Below the pieces are notes generated by a model. The model was given only the letters and a program-made list of their open reading frames with translations, ran no database searches and was not told the DNA's origin. A program made the translations under genes and the position numbers. 64,000 nt of DNA from Dryas octopetala (Eukaryota; Streptophyta; Magnoliopsida; Rosales; Rosaceae): contig OY992835.1 in NCBI GenBank assembly GCA_963921425.1, forward strand, positions 12,710,001 through 12,774,000. The letters run 5' to 3'. Of the stretch, positions 24,595-36,538 are shown in pieces; positions within the stretch are counted from its first letter, which is position 1; each line of letters begins with the position of its first letter.

Positions 24595-26402
24595 TCACTC
24601 TATCTTCTTTTCAATAAATGATTTCACAGTTCCCATCCACCTAATGAACTCTGTTTTATCTTTGTTCTTCATGTAATCGTGCAAGAAAATAGCAAGATCA
24701 TCGTTTATACCCCTTGCTTCTAAGAACTCATAAAGCGAGTCTTGCAACTCATCATCAAGTTCCCTGCACCAACCACAAAAAAAAAAAAAAAAAAAAAATC
24801 AAGAATAACATTTAGAAACTGGAAATGCAGAAGCAACATTATTAGACCGAGTTAAAAAAAAAAACAAAAAACAAAAACAAAAACAAAAGCAACAACAACA
24901 ACAACAACAACAAAATATACACACGTACAAACACAAAAGGCAGGCAAAAAAAGAGTTCTATGAAATCCAGGTGAATCAAAAAGAATCTCGAACTTGAATT
25001 CTTAGAAAATATAATATCATCATACTTGAATTCAGGACCAGCATAAGCTTGAGCGGCCATGTTATCAGGTTTTCGTATGAAAAGCTTCTTGATGTCTATA
25101 CTATCTGGCCAAACCGAGCACATAATCTCCAACACATTTCCACCTTCCTCCTTGGAGATATTGACAATCATAGTAATGTGAAGCGGCACATCTTCTCCAA
25201 GGCGACCAACACCACCAGATTTTGGTGTAGGAACAGATCCATCAAACATGGTGGCTTCGATCTTTATGTCTTCATTCTCTCCAAATTTTCTCTTCAAGCT
25301 TATCCACTGCTCGCCAGACCGGTCATCAACTGTAAATGAATTAAATGTTGTAACTGGCTGAAATAAGGAATAAGGAATTCATAATTAAAACCCACAAAGC
25401 AATTGACTTCCTATTTTCTTCTAAGGAAAACTTTCCTGAAGATTAAGATGAAATTAAGTATTTAGAGTAACCTAACTCCCAAACTAACTGTAAACCATAA
25501 CATTAGTGATTTTCGCATTAAAGTGCAGTCCTTGGAAAGGATGTTTAGAGACAGGTTTAATCCTATGTTTGATGGCTGAGAAAACTCAACAAAGAACAAC
25601 ATCTTGAATACAACAAATTATCTGCCCTGGAAGACTGCAACTCATAACCAGGCCAAAAAGCTATGTCAAGCTCACGATATGGAAGGTGTTTGCTGGTTTT
25701 CTGCTTGGTCTTAATTAATGAAAAACTTCTTATAATATTGCATAAGCTTTTACCAGAACAATAATTGAATGGAGTCTGATGCACGTTTCAGGATCTGGAG
25801 ACCTTGACGAAAGAAAAAGATACAGATTTTCCATAGTATTTATAGTTTTGAACAATATTTCATTCGTTTTTCAAGTAACAAAACATCCCCAAGGCGAAGA
25901 AATGCTTTTAAATTTTCCAGGTTGACAGAAATCATCAAATGTCACATAAAAAAAAATTGTCCCAGAACACAATTCTCGAGACAAGTCATAAAGTTCACTC
26001 ACAATTCCAAGTTATTTTCTTTTCCCTCAGATCAGCAACCAAACAAAGCCGAATGACTAATGTTCATTTTTACCTCATATCAAACAAACAAAAATTAAAA
26101 GAACAAAAAAACCAAAAGACAGAGGGAGAGGATTAAGTGGGTACCTGATTAGGGGGAGAGCGATCGAGTTCATATTGGATCTCACTGCGCAGGAGTCTGA
26201 GAATGTTGCCTTCGAAGGCCGATTTGCGCATTTCAGAAATGTAAGTTCTTACGCTTTGTTGTGGTAGGAGCTTAGGGTTTAAGAGGGAGACTTGTTTTTC
26301 TTGTGCAAAATGCAAAGTGGGTGTTTGTTGAATTGGGATTCTGGAAGAAGAAGAAGAAGGAAAAAGAATGGATTTTCTCAAGGGTCGGATTAGGCGAGCC
26401 AT
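24595..26402 (-). CDS. MAM33/p32 family mitochondrial glycoprotein
   Basis: Members of this family (gC1qBP/p32, yeast Mam33) are acidic, doughnut-shaped trimers of the mitochondrial matrix, linked to mitochondrial translation and respiratory-complex upkeep. Three exons (26145-26402, 25026-25357, 24595-24763) join in phase with GT-AG borders to give 252 residues, usual for the plant family. The N-terminus MARLIRPLRKSILFPSSSSS is basic and serine-rich, as in a transit peptide. The mature part begins MRKSAFEGNILRLLRSEIQY and then ELDRSPPNQPVTTFNSFTVD. An acidic core follows, with GEDVPLHITMIVNISKEEGG and FIRKPDNMAAQAYAGPEFK. The C-terminal helices are ELDDELQDSLYEFLEARGIN and RWMGTVKSFIEKKIE. 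An upstream in-frame ATG at 26483 would add 27 residues; 26402 was chosen because it gives a plain transit peptide. A simple-sequence AAC/AAAAC tract lies in the intron at about 24855-24915. Confidence 0.92.
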
Positions 26403-26552
26403 GGAGTAGGGAAATAGTTTGCGTCTTTGAGATTTTAAGGGTTTAAGACCCTTTTGGCAGAAAGGGGATTGGGAAAGGGCCAAGTTAAAAACTTAAAACC
26501 CTTATGAAACAGACCAAAAAAAAAAAAAAACCCCTTGTCAAAATTCTAGTAA

Positions 26553-26590
26553 GGTGACTACTGACTACTGACTACTGACTACTGACTAAT
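26553..26590. repeat. (TGACTAC)n heptamer tandem repeat
   Basis: About five copies of TGACTAC run in tandem some 150 bp upstream of the MAM33 start codon, close to its promoter. Confidence 0.85.
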
Positions 26591-26693
26591 ATGGTGTTCT
26601 AAGAAAAATTTGGAGGAAAACAAATGGGTGAGTTTAATTTATTTTATATTTTTTACATTGAGGGTGAGATGAGCAATTTGAGGTGGTAATACG

Positions 26694-27101
26694 GCTAAAC
26701 CCTAATATCCTATATTATATCTTAAATAATATAGAATATAAATTATAAAGTATATAGGGTTTAGTGTATAGATTATAAAATATAAAGAATATATTAATTT
26801 CATTTAATCATTATACTAATTTTATTTAATAGTATTTGCCTTCAGCGCGCATTATATTTATCTTATATCACATGAAACTTACTATATAATTTGGTTTATT
26901 CAATATTTTTTATCAATGTAGTAGATAATATGTTAAATAAACATATAATAAAGGTTTCATTCAAAATTTCCGTATTTTAATAGTAATTTCCGTCGTTTCC
27001 GTCTAATTTCTGTTGAAATTTAAAAATCTTCGAAATTTCCGTCGAAATTTCTATCGAAATTTCCATCAAAATTTCCTCGAAACCCGAAATTTTATTCCTT
27101 G
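26694..27101. mobile_element. hAT-like family, copy 3 (left-truncated)
   Basis: The right part matches the family, ending CGAAATTTTATTCCTTG, and the interior matches copies 2 and 4 (for example the stretch around GTAGATAATATGTTAAATAA). The left CAAGG end is missing. The sequence instead begins GGCTAAACCCTAATATCC, an internal position of the family. Even so, GTAATAC occurs on both sides (26686-26692 and 27102-27108), which could be a 7 of 8 target duplication or chance. Confidence 0.6.
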
Positions 27102-27179
27102 GTAATACCGTAATAGCATATTAGCATCATTCTTCATAATTTTGATAAAGTAAGATTATATAATTTATATTTTTGTTTA

Positions 27180-28328
27180 GAGTAAATTACAATTTAATAG
27201 CTCAATTTTACATGTTGTTTCAACTTAATACCCCAACTTTGAAAACTTGCAAAAAAGTACCTCCTTTAATTTTTTTGTCAAATAAACCGTTATCTGCTGA
27301 CGTGGTAGGGGTATTTTCGTCTTTTTCTCCAAATTTAAAAAATAATAATATTTAAAAAATTTTTGAATAATTTTTTTTAAATAATTAAATAAAAAATTTT
27401 CATAAAAAAAACATTTCCCAGCCATGCCCATCCACCCCTCCCTTCCCCGCCCCCCACCCAACCCCTCCCCTCCCCTTCTCACCCCACCCCACCCCTCGTC
27501 CCTTACCAGCCCCCCACTCCCCCCACCCATCCCCTCCCTCCTCCTTCCCGTCCCCAGCCATCCTCCCCCTCTCTCTGCCCTGACCCACCCTCTCCCCCAC
27601 CCCAGTCCCATCGTACCCCCTCCCACAGCCCTTAACCTCGTCGCACCCCCCCAACCCACCAGCCCCAGCGCCATTGCACCCCCCAACCCCAGCCCCCGTC
27701 GTACCCCCCAGCTTACCAGCCTGTGATGGCTGCACTCACCAAGGCTTTGTCAAATACCCAAGAGTCACCAAAGATGTGGACCCACTTGAGTTCTGCTTCA
27801 ATGCCACAACATTTGATGAGTCTTCGGTGCCACCATTAAAATTTCACATGGCTGTGGGAGGGGATGCGACAGGACTGGGGGTAGGGGAGAGGGTGGGTCG
27901 AGGCAGGGAGAGGGAGAGGATGGCTGGTGGCTGGCTGGGTGGGGGCGGGGAGAAGGAGGAGGGAGGGGATGGGTGGGGAGAGTGAGGGGCTGGTAAGGGA
28001 CGAGGGGTGGGGGGCGGGGAAGGGAGGGGGGGATGGGCATGTCTGGGAAAGGTTTTTTTTTTTTGTTTTATGAAATTTTTTTATTTAATTATTTTTTTAA
28101 AAAATTTTATTCAAAATTTTTTAAAAATATTATTATTTTTTAAATTTGAAGAAAAAGATGAAAATACCCCTACCACGTTAGCAGATAACGGTTTATTTGA
28201 CAGAAAAACTAACGGAGGTACTATTTTGACACAAAATAAAAGTCGAGGTACTTTTTTGCAAGTTTTCAAAGTTGAGGTACTAAGTTGAAACAACATGTAA
28301 AGTTGAGGTACTAAATTGTAATTTGTTC
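27180..28328. mobile_element. Mutator-like element with captured gene piece (Pack-MULE candidate)
   Basis: The 1149-bp element has an exact 9-bp target duplication TTTTGTTTA at 27171-27179 and 28329-28337, the length made by Mutator transposases. Inverted repeats are very long, about 450-480 bp (27180-27632 against 27851-28328). The first part is AT-rich, starting GAGTAAATTACAATTTA on the left and GAACAAATTACAATTTA in inverse on the right. The inner part is extreme C-rich (left) and G-rich (right) DNA of CCACCCCTCCC type. The roughly 220 bp of non-repeat centre holds a fragment of an aspartyl-protease-like gene. No transposase is encoded, so mobility would depend on one elsewhere. Confidence 0.8.
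27743..27853 (+). pseudogene. Captured A1-type aspartyl protease fragment
   Basis: The plus-strand frame reads GFVKYPRVTKDVDPLEFC, then FNATTFDESSVPPLKFHMA. This resembles the segment of plant nepenthesin-like aspartyl proteases where a conserved Cys-Phe-Asn is followed by a VP-x-x-x-FHF block. Only about 37 codons remain, with neither catalytic Asp motif, so it cannot be an active protease. It lies precisely in the centre of the Mutator-like element. Whether the piece still contains its original splice pattern cannot be told. Confidence 0.55.
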
Positions 28329-28337
28329 TTTTGTTTA

Positions 28338-29571
28338 TTACTCTTAACTTCTTAAAGGCTTAAAAGCTTTTGAAATTACTCAAAATGACGAATTTGGTTT
28401 TTACCTTCAAAGATGTGCACAACTAACTTTCGTAACAAAGTGGACAATTTTCACATGTGTAAGAAGCATGTGTCAGGAAGTTTTTAGATCGCCTGCAGTT
28501 AGTTTCAGCGTCCATCAATCGGTGTTGTTTCTTGTCCCATAAGGCAAAGCCAAAAGCATATGTTCTTGTAAATAACAAAATCTGTTGTATGTTACTTATA
28601 GTTAACGGACTCTCTATATCTCCTATGAAAAGTATTCTTTGACAATTGAAATTGACAAATTCGTCTCCATTCTAACCATGTTTACTAGTAGCTCAATAGA
28701 GACCTTCTCCAGTGCAAAACATTGGATGCGCATGCAGTATGGAATGTGAGTGAGTTTGAACGCTCAACTTGTTCCTCATTCACATCCTACATTAATCCTA
28801 CATTTATGTCCCACCCTAGACAAAAATTATAGCTCAATATGGAGTGCGAAGTTACCCAATTAAATGTAAGCTTCAAAACTCAAGTCCTTTGAGCAGAGTT
28901 GCTCAAGTTACAACTCTAGTACCAAAATTCCAAGATGAATTCCGAATATAATGTAATAGGTGGGTCTCATTAAGAATAAGTTAGAATCATTAAGAATAAG
29001 TTAGAACTTAGAAGAGGGTTAAAAATTAAAAATGATTCTCCAGTTTAGAAGCCTCTGAATTTTTGAATTTTGATCTTTAAACAAAATTGGCTGCTAAGTG
29101 TTTCTTATCACTTCTACAATATGCAGAAGATGCTTAAGCTAATGCTTAAAAAGCCATATCTATTCAGGCAGGAGCAGGTAGATTATTGAAACTAAAACCA
29201 TGGGCCAGAACTCTCATAACATGAGTTTCCTGCTTCATATCCCACTCAAGGACCAAATGTGAAGCAACCAATCAAAACAGTAATACCAGACTGGATTCCT
29301 ATTGTTTGAAAGCAACCATCACCTTCATAGGCAATGTCGTGCAACCAAATTCTGATCTTCAAGATGTTCACAATGATCAAGACTGAGGAAAATATCTACA
29401 ATAAAAAATCTTTTGCATGTTACAAGTAGAAAGGCTGAAGAAGAAAAGAAAATTGAATTTGCAATTTTGCATCATACTCCCACCTATAAATCAATTCAAA
29501 CTGTTCATAATCATTTTGTTCCCTGTTGCCTATGCTACTCCCAAATCATAGACAATTAACTGAAAGAACTT
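28338..29571. other. Intergenic, no gene recognised
   Basis: AT-rich DNA without clear TIRs. A 19-bp unit CATTAAGAATAAGTTAGAA is duplicated in tandem at about 28969-29007. The last part should hold the 3' UTR of the minus-strand gene that ends at 29572. Confidence 0.4.
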
Positions 29572-31990
29572 CTATTCATCTTTTAGAACCTTGAGGATCC
29601 CCTCCATCTTGGGTCTTACCCTCCTGATCCTGCAAGTAAGCATTAGGAACTGGTGCTTACCCTTTTACACCTTCTTTGCCAAGGGCTGGTCTCGGTTCTA
29701 CAGAATCCTGTTCACTGACGGGCTCTTTCTCGACAGGCTTGCTGGTTTCTGAACCATTCCGGTTACTTGCCTCTGTTACAATATTTTTTTTCTCACTACC
29801 ACCTTCATCTTTTGCTAGAGCGCTGGCCGTTTGCTTCTTTGATTCAACGACAATTTCCTTAACAGTTTCTTCAAGTTTATCTAGTCTCTCTCTCACCTCC
29901 AAAAGCTCTGGAACAGGTCCTGCTTCTTTTTCTTCAGCAGCATTTAGTTCTATTTCTTTTGCTTTCTTTTCTTCTTCTTTCTTCTTTTTCTGCTCCAGTT
30001 CCTGAGATGACGGTCTTGGTGAGGAGAGGTAAAAAAAAAAATGAAAGGCAAACCAGTAAATTTTTAAAACTGCTGGCAACCATATAGCAAGCATCCAGTT
30101 GAAATGGGAAGACTCAATCTTGCTTAACAGTCTTTCACTAAACAAATTTATACCTTCGAATGTCATCTATTTTGGACCCATAAAAAAGTTACATTAATTG
30201 GTGGCAACATTACATAATTATGAATATGCAGATAAACATTGTTTTTGTCGATTCTGGAAATCAACAGGTGCTACTTAATATTAATAAAAGATTTAAATGA
30301 AAGCTTATTATAGCCCTGTGCTGATTGTATCTTAAAGAGTGTTGAGGCTTTGTATTAGGTTTCGCTGTCCAAATGTCCAACTGGTTTTCTCTTAATTGCT
30401 CCAACCTTCTTCTAACAAATCTGGGTGGAGAAAAGGAGCATCTATCATTTAGAAAAGTCAAGGCATTTAAGTGATTTTTACACATATTGGCCAGTTTACA
30501 AATATGCCCTTATCTAACATGACATCATCATAATTTTTGTGTTAAAAAATACTCCACCTGTGAAATCAATCACAAGCCTGGTATAACTAAAGTGTGTGTG
30601 TGTGTGCTTGTGTTATTTAGTAAATTAGGTAAATTCATAAGGAATGCCCTTATATTGTCAATAGTAATTCAATGCATTTAGGAAGTATTATACATAATGG
30701 TCTATGAACTAAGAACAATCCCATACAATCCAACAAAGAGCAACTAATATTTATTCACTATTTCAGGCTTAAGATATCAGCACAGAACGTAAAGGTTTAG
30801 TTACCGCTTCCATTCTTCTCATTTCATAGCGAGCATATTGCGCCACCAGATATACGGCTGTTACAGGAAATAAGTTTTTAGTTGGTAGCGTGAAACTATG
30901 GGACAAGCCAAAGTTGAAATATGATACATATTAAGGCATGTCAAATGACTTACCCAAGGAAGGCATGCAAGCAAAGAACAGTTGTACCAGATGGAAATCG
31001 ATCCTGACCGTGAAAAGGAGAGAGGTAAGAACATGTCTCAGAGCTAAATATATCAATGGGATGTTCAAAGTACAGATAATGACTTTCATTAATAAATTCT
31101 TTGGAAAATCATCTGAAGCACAAGAAACACAAATTAGGGCATTCTAGACCAGAGAAAATGAAAAATTTGCTGCAAAAATGATTCAGAATGTATAAAGCCC
31201 CTCTTCTAGTACTTATGCATTTTGTTTGTTCAATTTTCAAAGGCCTAAGCTTTAAATTTCTTTTATTTTAACTCAACAGGAAAATTGTAACTATTAAAGA
31301 CCCAAAAAATGGAATGATTTATTTGGGGTTAGCTAAATACATACCCTCTTTCCACCAAAAAAAGAAAACTAAATACATTACCCTCTTAACATTTTACTCA
31401 TAAGCCAACAAAGCTTCAAAGCCACCATAACCAGCATTTGCTTGGACTATTCATATTCTTGAACAACTTCAAATTAACACAAATGTCAGCCTTAACAAGT
31501 GCCTCAGTCACTGGATTTAAAATGCAATTTCCCAAATCACCTTTGTCAACATTTTATCAAACAAACCTTAACTCTCTTTATTTCAACATTCTCCCAGCTA
31601 TATAGTGCTTAAATACGCGCACAAAGCTGTTCGACAAAATGCCACTAAGAACCAAAAACGACCCACAATATTTAAGCACACCAAAACTAACAACAACACT
31701 GAAAACAAACGAAACAACCCGAAAACAACGCTGTAAAGCAGAGAATGGGAAGCGAAGCAATACCCAAATTTCTTTTTCTTGGGCGGGTCAGTGAAGAGCA
31801 TTTTAGCGGCGGTCATGAAGTCGAGCTTGTCCAGCTGCTTATACGACTCGTCGTACGCGCTGAGACTTGTGTCGGCCTTGTCACTGTTGGGGTTGTTTGC
31901 GTTGGCGTTTGTATTTGCGGCTCTGGTGCAAAATGGTCTCCTGGGTTGCGTGGGTTTGAAACGTTTCAGGAGTCGGACCCAACGGTACAT
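29572..31990 (-). CDS. Plant mitochondrial single-pass membrane coiled-coil protein, function unknown
   Basis: Five exons (31764-31990, 30954-31003, 30805-30857, 29661-30001, 29572-29629) join in phase to give 242 residues. The N-terminus MYRWVRLLKRFKPTQPRRPF is basic and free of acidic residues, like a mitochondrial transit peptide. Next come an Asn/Ala-rich linker and a conserved-looking block YKQLDKLDFMTAAKMLFTDP with PPKKKKFG. One hydrophobic segment follows (FHLVQLFFACMPSLAVYLVA, about residues 79-98), then RYEMRRMEAELEQKKKKEEE and a charged coiled coil to about residue 175. The tail is Glu/Ser/Lys-rich. Reading on at 29660 would stop after GVKG, but GTAAGC there is a strong donor, and the next exon adds RPKMEGILKVLKDE, which looks like a genuine conserved end. 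An upstream in-frame ATG at 32083 is possible. The family seems known only as uncharacterised plant proteins; no activity is proposed. Confidence 0.8.
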
Positions 31991-32272
31991 TGCTTTCAGA
32001 GGATTGTAGTCGCACAGATTATGAGAATTCAGAAGAAGCAAGCGAAAAGACTTGCACAGATCGCCATGGATTTGACGGCTCAAAGAAAGCGAAAGGCTTT
32101 ACAGCACCTTCTTCATCGTCGTCGTCACCATCAACTTTCGTCGACGAGCGGAGTCAACCCGATCATATTTAGAAGGACCGGGTTCCGGGTTCGGACTTTG
32201 ATTTTGAGCCCGGAGCCGACTTGGTCCGTGAACCTGAAATTTCCTCAATTTTTTTCTATGCTTTCTAATAAT

Positions 32273-32466
32273 TTTTTCAATAATGCTAGTTGTCCCACAT
32301 TTTTTTTCCCACATTTGTATCTCACCTGATGTGTCATTACTTTATTGGAAGGGTATTTCCTTTTTCTTTTTTAGGTTTTATTTTTTAATTTGTAGTGTCC
32401 AATGTATGAATGCCATGTAAGATGGTATGAAATTGTGGTATAAAAATGTGGTAAGTGTAGCATTAC
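32273..32466 (+). mobile_element. Short MITE, copy A
   Basis: This roughly 195-bp element has inverted ends (TAATGCTAG on the left, GTAGCATTA on the right). It matches the inverse of 52850-53045 over its whole length, including CATTACTTTATTGGA and CAATGTATGAATGCCATGTA. It sits about 280 bp upstream of the start codon of the coiled-coil gene on the minus strand, within its probable promoter. Confidence 0.7.
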
Positions 32467-34000
32467 TGTAATTTTTTTTTGTTTTTCCAGTTAGAAACTT
32501 AGAATGTATTTATGTTGCATTAAAAGTTAAAAACAGTATTTTTCAAATTTAATTATTTAATAACAATTATTATTTATGCAAATTTGGATTAAATATCAAG
32601 TTTTTCCACCAAAACAACAGTGAATAGTTGTTATATAATTTAGACTTTAGATGACAAGCAAATGAGAAACAAGTCATTTGAGGCCAACAATTTTGGGTAA
32701 TTGACTAATTTCATTCAATAATCCTTTTTAATATACAATAAGTTTTTTTGATCCTTTCCTCTCAAATCTTACATTTTTTATCCTTTTATATTTTTTCAGA
32801 CCAAAATACTCCTTATATATATATATATCATATGTAGACCGTACATTCCACAACTAGACTAGCAAAATCAATTATTTGGTTCTCCTCCACCTTCTTTGCA
32901 TTCGAAACTCCGACGAACGTGTTTCTGCAGCAGCAACTTCTTCGAACCACCACCAATCGTTGCATCGTCTACAACTAGACAAACAAACAAGACCGACTAA
33001 AGCCAAGGCCAAAACGGTGATGTCTGTGGCCGAGCAGGAATATTGCAAAAAATTCTCTAAGACCTTAATTCTCTGATTTCTAGCTTTGACACCTCCGTCG
33101 ACGACGCTGTTGTGGATCAGGAGGTCACTGACACTGAGTGGCTCTTCCTTGTTTCCATGACTCAATCTTTTGTCAACAACAGGCTTCTGGTTCAGGCCTT
33201 TTTTCACTTGACCCCAATTTGGGTTGTCGGCAAAATGAGTTCCTAAAAATTTTTATACCCATGCTCATTTTAAGGGGGATGAGAATTAAAAATTCTCATT
33301 ACAATATTTGGAATGTTGGGACTGATAACCATGAAATTATTGTTATTCTCGTGTTCGAGTTGTGCAATAATATAAATCAAAACTTATTTTTCAGTAATAC
33401 CCTCATTTATTATGTTTAATTTTTAGTGAGGGTAATTTGGTAATAAGTATCCATAATAAATATTTTCTCAAGTGATGAGAATAGCAAACCTATGGGGTTT
33501 TAGGGTTTCAAATTCCTCCCTTTATGGATATCTTATACACATGTATAAGGTAACACATTCTCATACCAAATATGGAAATAGAATCTCTTATCCATTCTCA
33601 AGCCCTAAATCCGCAAATCAAATGGAGCCTCTATGTAATCTTGGTTTTTAGGCCTTTTATTTACTTACTTTCAAAAAAAAAAAAAAAAAGGGCCTTCTTT
33701 TAGAAGGAAAAATGAATTTCATTAAAACTAAAAATTACATCCTCAAATAAAGTAGATGAAAACCTCAAATGCTCTTCTTAAGCCCATATTACAAAGGAAT
33801 AATTTTAGGAAAAAAAACTTCAACTCATGTGTCAGAATCAAATCCAGATTTTTTTCTTCAAAAGTGCATCCATTAGGACTAAAAATTTACTTATGGGTCA
33901 AATAAAGATATTCCGCAAATTAAATCCAAACGTCTATTAGTTTTAGGGGTAAAATTATCACTTTACTCGCCATTAAATAAATAATTATAAAAATTATAAA
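32467..34000. other. Intergenic with possible decayed coding traces
   Basis: At 32930-33200 the plus strand shows protein-like composition with a frameshift: SVAEQEYCKKFSKTL, then FDTSVDDAVVDQEVTD and WLFLVSMTQSFVNNRLLVQA. The source family was not recognised. From 33215 to 33620 the words TTCTCATT and its inverse recur, suggesting a foldback-type repeat. A poly(A) run is at 33674-33690. Confidence 0.3.
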
Positions 34001-36530
34001 ATTAATTGTTAAAAAAAGAAAAAAAGATGCAGACCCTCTTCCCTCATCCCAACCTCCCTCACTGCTACTCCGGCAGTCTCCCTGCGCCAGCCACCCCCTC
34101 CACTCCAGCAGTCCCACGGTGGCATGATTCCAGATCGACAACCCTCCTCCACCCCCCCACCCTCCCTCTCTTTCTCTTTACTCTCCATCTCTTCCTCTTT
34201 CTCTTTTTGCATGGTCGGCTCCGGATCCATGGCTCTTCCAGATTGCGACACTAAAAGACCCACATCACCGGCCATGAATCACCATTGATGGGTTTAATTA
34301 ATTAATTAGTTCAACACTAAAAGACCCACATCAAATAGAGAGGAAGATCAAATGGGTTTCATTTTCTCGGCAGACCAAGCTCAGACACCAAAGAGAGGAA
34401 GAGAGTGAAAGAGAGACAGAAAGAGAGAGAGAGATATATACATGTGTGTGTGTGTGGAGGTCGCCACCAGCAAGACTAGTGAGGTGAGGAGGCTGCTCCT
34501 TCCACTTTTTTTTTTTTTTCTTTTAGTTTTTAAAATTTTTTCTCCTTTTAGTTTGTTTTTTTTTTTAGAAAACTAGGATTAAATACCAAATATCAATAGT
34601 TTTTCAATAAAGCAGTAAGTCACTAATTTTTTTTAGTTTAGGTACTAATCTAGAGTAAGACATTTTAAATTAAGTCACAAATCAGTTTGTTATATAGTTG
34701 TGACTGTCGAACAATCACAGTTGTGATTAAACTGTGACTGTTTCAAATTTATAAAAATTTAAAATTTTTAAGAGTTTAATATTTTTGATTTAGGCTTGAG
34801 GGATGAAGTCATCTAACTCAAAGACTAAACAGTAAAGTTTAAGCCTTGCAAATATTGAAAAAACAACAAATCAATAAAAAAGTTATGACTGTTAGACAGT
34901 CACAGCTCGATATAACCATATTTTTAAAAATTTGTACATAAATTGAAATTTAATACCTAAAGTAAAATGACATAAATGTTTTGGTAGTTAAAATGAAAAA
35001 ACATTATAATTTGGTACCTAAAATCAACGGACTTTTTTTTTTTCTATTAGTTTGTTTTTGTTTCTATTTTTTATTTATTTTTCTTCTTTTAGTTTTATTT
35101 TTATAACTATTTTAATTGTGAAAAATGTCCATTTCACCCTTAGAAATTAATCACGCACCATGCACATGATTAATTTTTGACAAAAAATATAACGGATTTG
35201 AGGAAATATTCTTATTTAACCCTTGAATGAATTTTTAATGTGAACAAATACACTTTTGAGAAAAGGACAGTCATGATTTGATTTGATACTGACACACAAG
35301 TAAAATTATCTCTATTACAAACTCAGAACATAAAAGAGCATGACGGGCAATAAAATACGGCACTTTATTTCCACTTCGACGTTGTCATTGACAATAACAG
35401 TCGAAAGTAATTCATAAGGTCTTGCATTAACAAGTAAAGAACCATCAACACAATTGTAAGCCATTCTCGACATCAAACAACGAGCCACATCATAAGTATC
35501 CGTCTCCATACTAAGACGAGTGAACCCCAAATCCGACAAACAATTGTAAACCTATAATAATAGCCAATCTCTTATTCACGAGGGCTTAGAAAAATAATGA
35601 TTTTCTTTTATTCAAGAAAAGAGAACAGAAATAGTTATTAACAATTAAGCATAATTTATAACCTTATAATAGCAGAAATAGCTATTAATAATTAAGCATA
35701 CTCTATAACCTTAACAATAGCAGAAATAGTTATTAATAATTACGCATACTCTATAACCTTACAGATAGATTATTGACGATGTTCACAAATGGGCAAAACT
35801 GTACAACTTTAGAGTTCAGCCTCTGCTTGACGTAACACACGAGTCCATAAAGTTTACTCTATATTGTTCAGACTTAATTATATAAATAAGAAAATGTATA
35901 TATACTTTCTATATTTATTTTTTTCATCACGTGACTTATTATGTAATGAAACAGACAAACAAATATGTATATATATCCGTTAAATAAAAATATGTCTCGT
36001 AAAAAAGATGGTTTGGATTGGTTGACCTCTATTCTATTCTAGTTGAAGTGTAATAGTTTCTTCTTAAGCAGTGAAATAGGTCAAAATCATCAACCGTTTG
36101 ATGTTTGACTTATTGGTCATCACGATTTTAAACCTATAATCCGAAGACTAATAGCTTGACATTAATAATCAATTTTTACTTCTTCTTTTTGGACTGGATA
36201 CTGATAATCTATTCAAATTCTATAATTCTATTATATTCATCTCATCTGGCTGGGCCCTTCCTCTTTCTTTTCACCCAGTAGCCAAAATCATGATATTCCC
36301 TTTTTTAGTTTTCAAAGCGTAATTAAAAAAAATCCCCACTAATCACAATCATAATATAATATGACACACCCACTATGCACAATAATGAGTGTACGTTACT
36401 TTCTCCCAAAAATTCAAATTTTTAAATAGGATAACACCAGCCCATAGTGTAAACCAAGTTAACCAACCAAGCCTTTAATTTTTTTCCTTCCTGTAATTCC
36501 AATCAAATCGGAGTCCAATTATTCACAGAT
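34001..36530. other. Repeat-rich intergenic DNA
   Basis: A CT-rich block (34030-34210) is followed by a 20-bp exact direct repeat ACACTAAAAGACCCACATCA at about 34247 and 34313. GA tracts lie at 34390-34430 and (TG)n at 34445-34457. AT-rich DNA at 34570-35035 has partly inverted TTTAGGTACTAAT/ATACCTAAAGTAAAA words, so an old TIR element is likely. A frame at 35315-35539 on the minus strand is unrecognised and probably chance. Confidence 0.35.
35623..35763. repeat. Three-copy tandem repeat of about 50 bp
   Basis: A unit containing AGCAGAAATAGTTATTAATA then ATTAAGCATACTCTATAACC repeats three times with small changes. No function is apparent. Confidence 0.8.
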
Positions 36531-36538
36531 CCAAGATT

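Noticed and set aside
27400..27735. Gly-rich and Pro-rich open frames of 100-150 codons
   Set aside because: They arise from the C-rich/G-rich arms of the Mutator-like element, appear on both strands and mirror each other in the inverted copy.
31745..32329. 194-codon plus-strand frame opposite the mitochondrial coiled-coil gene
   Set aside because: It is an antisense shadow of exon 1 of that gene and its promoter, with no recognisable domain.
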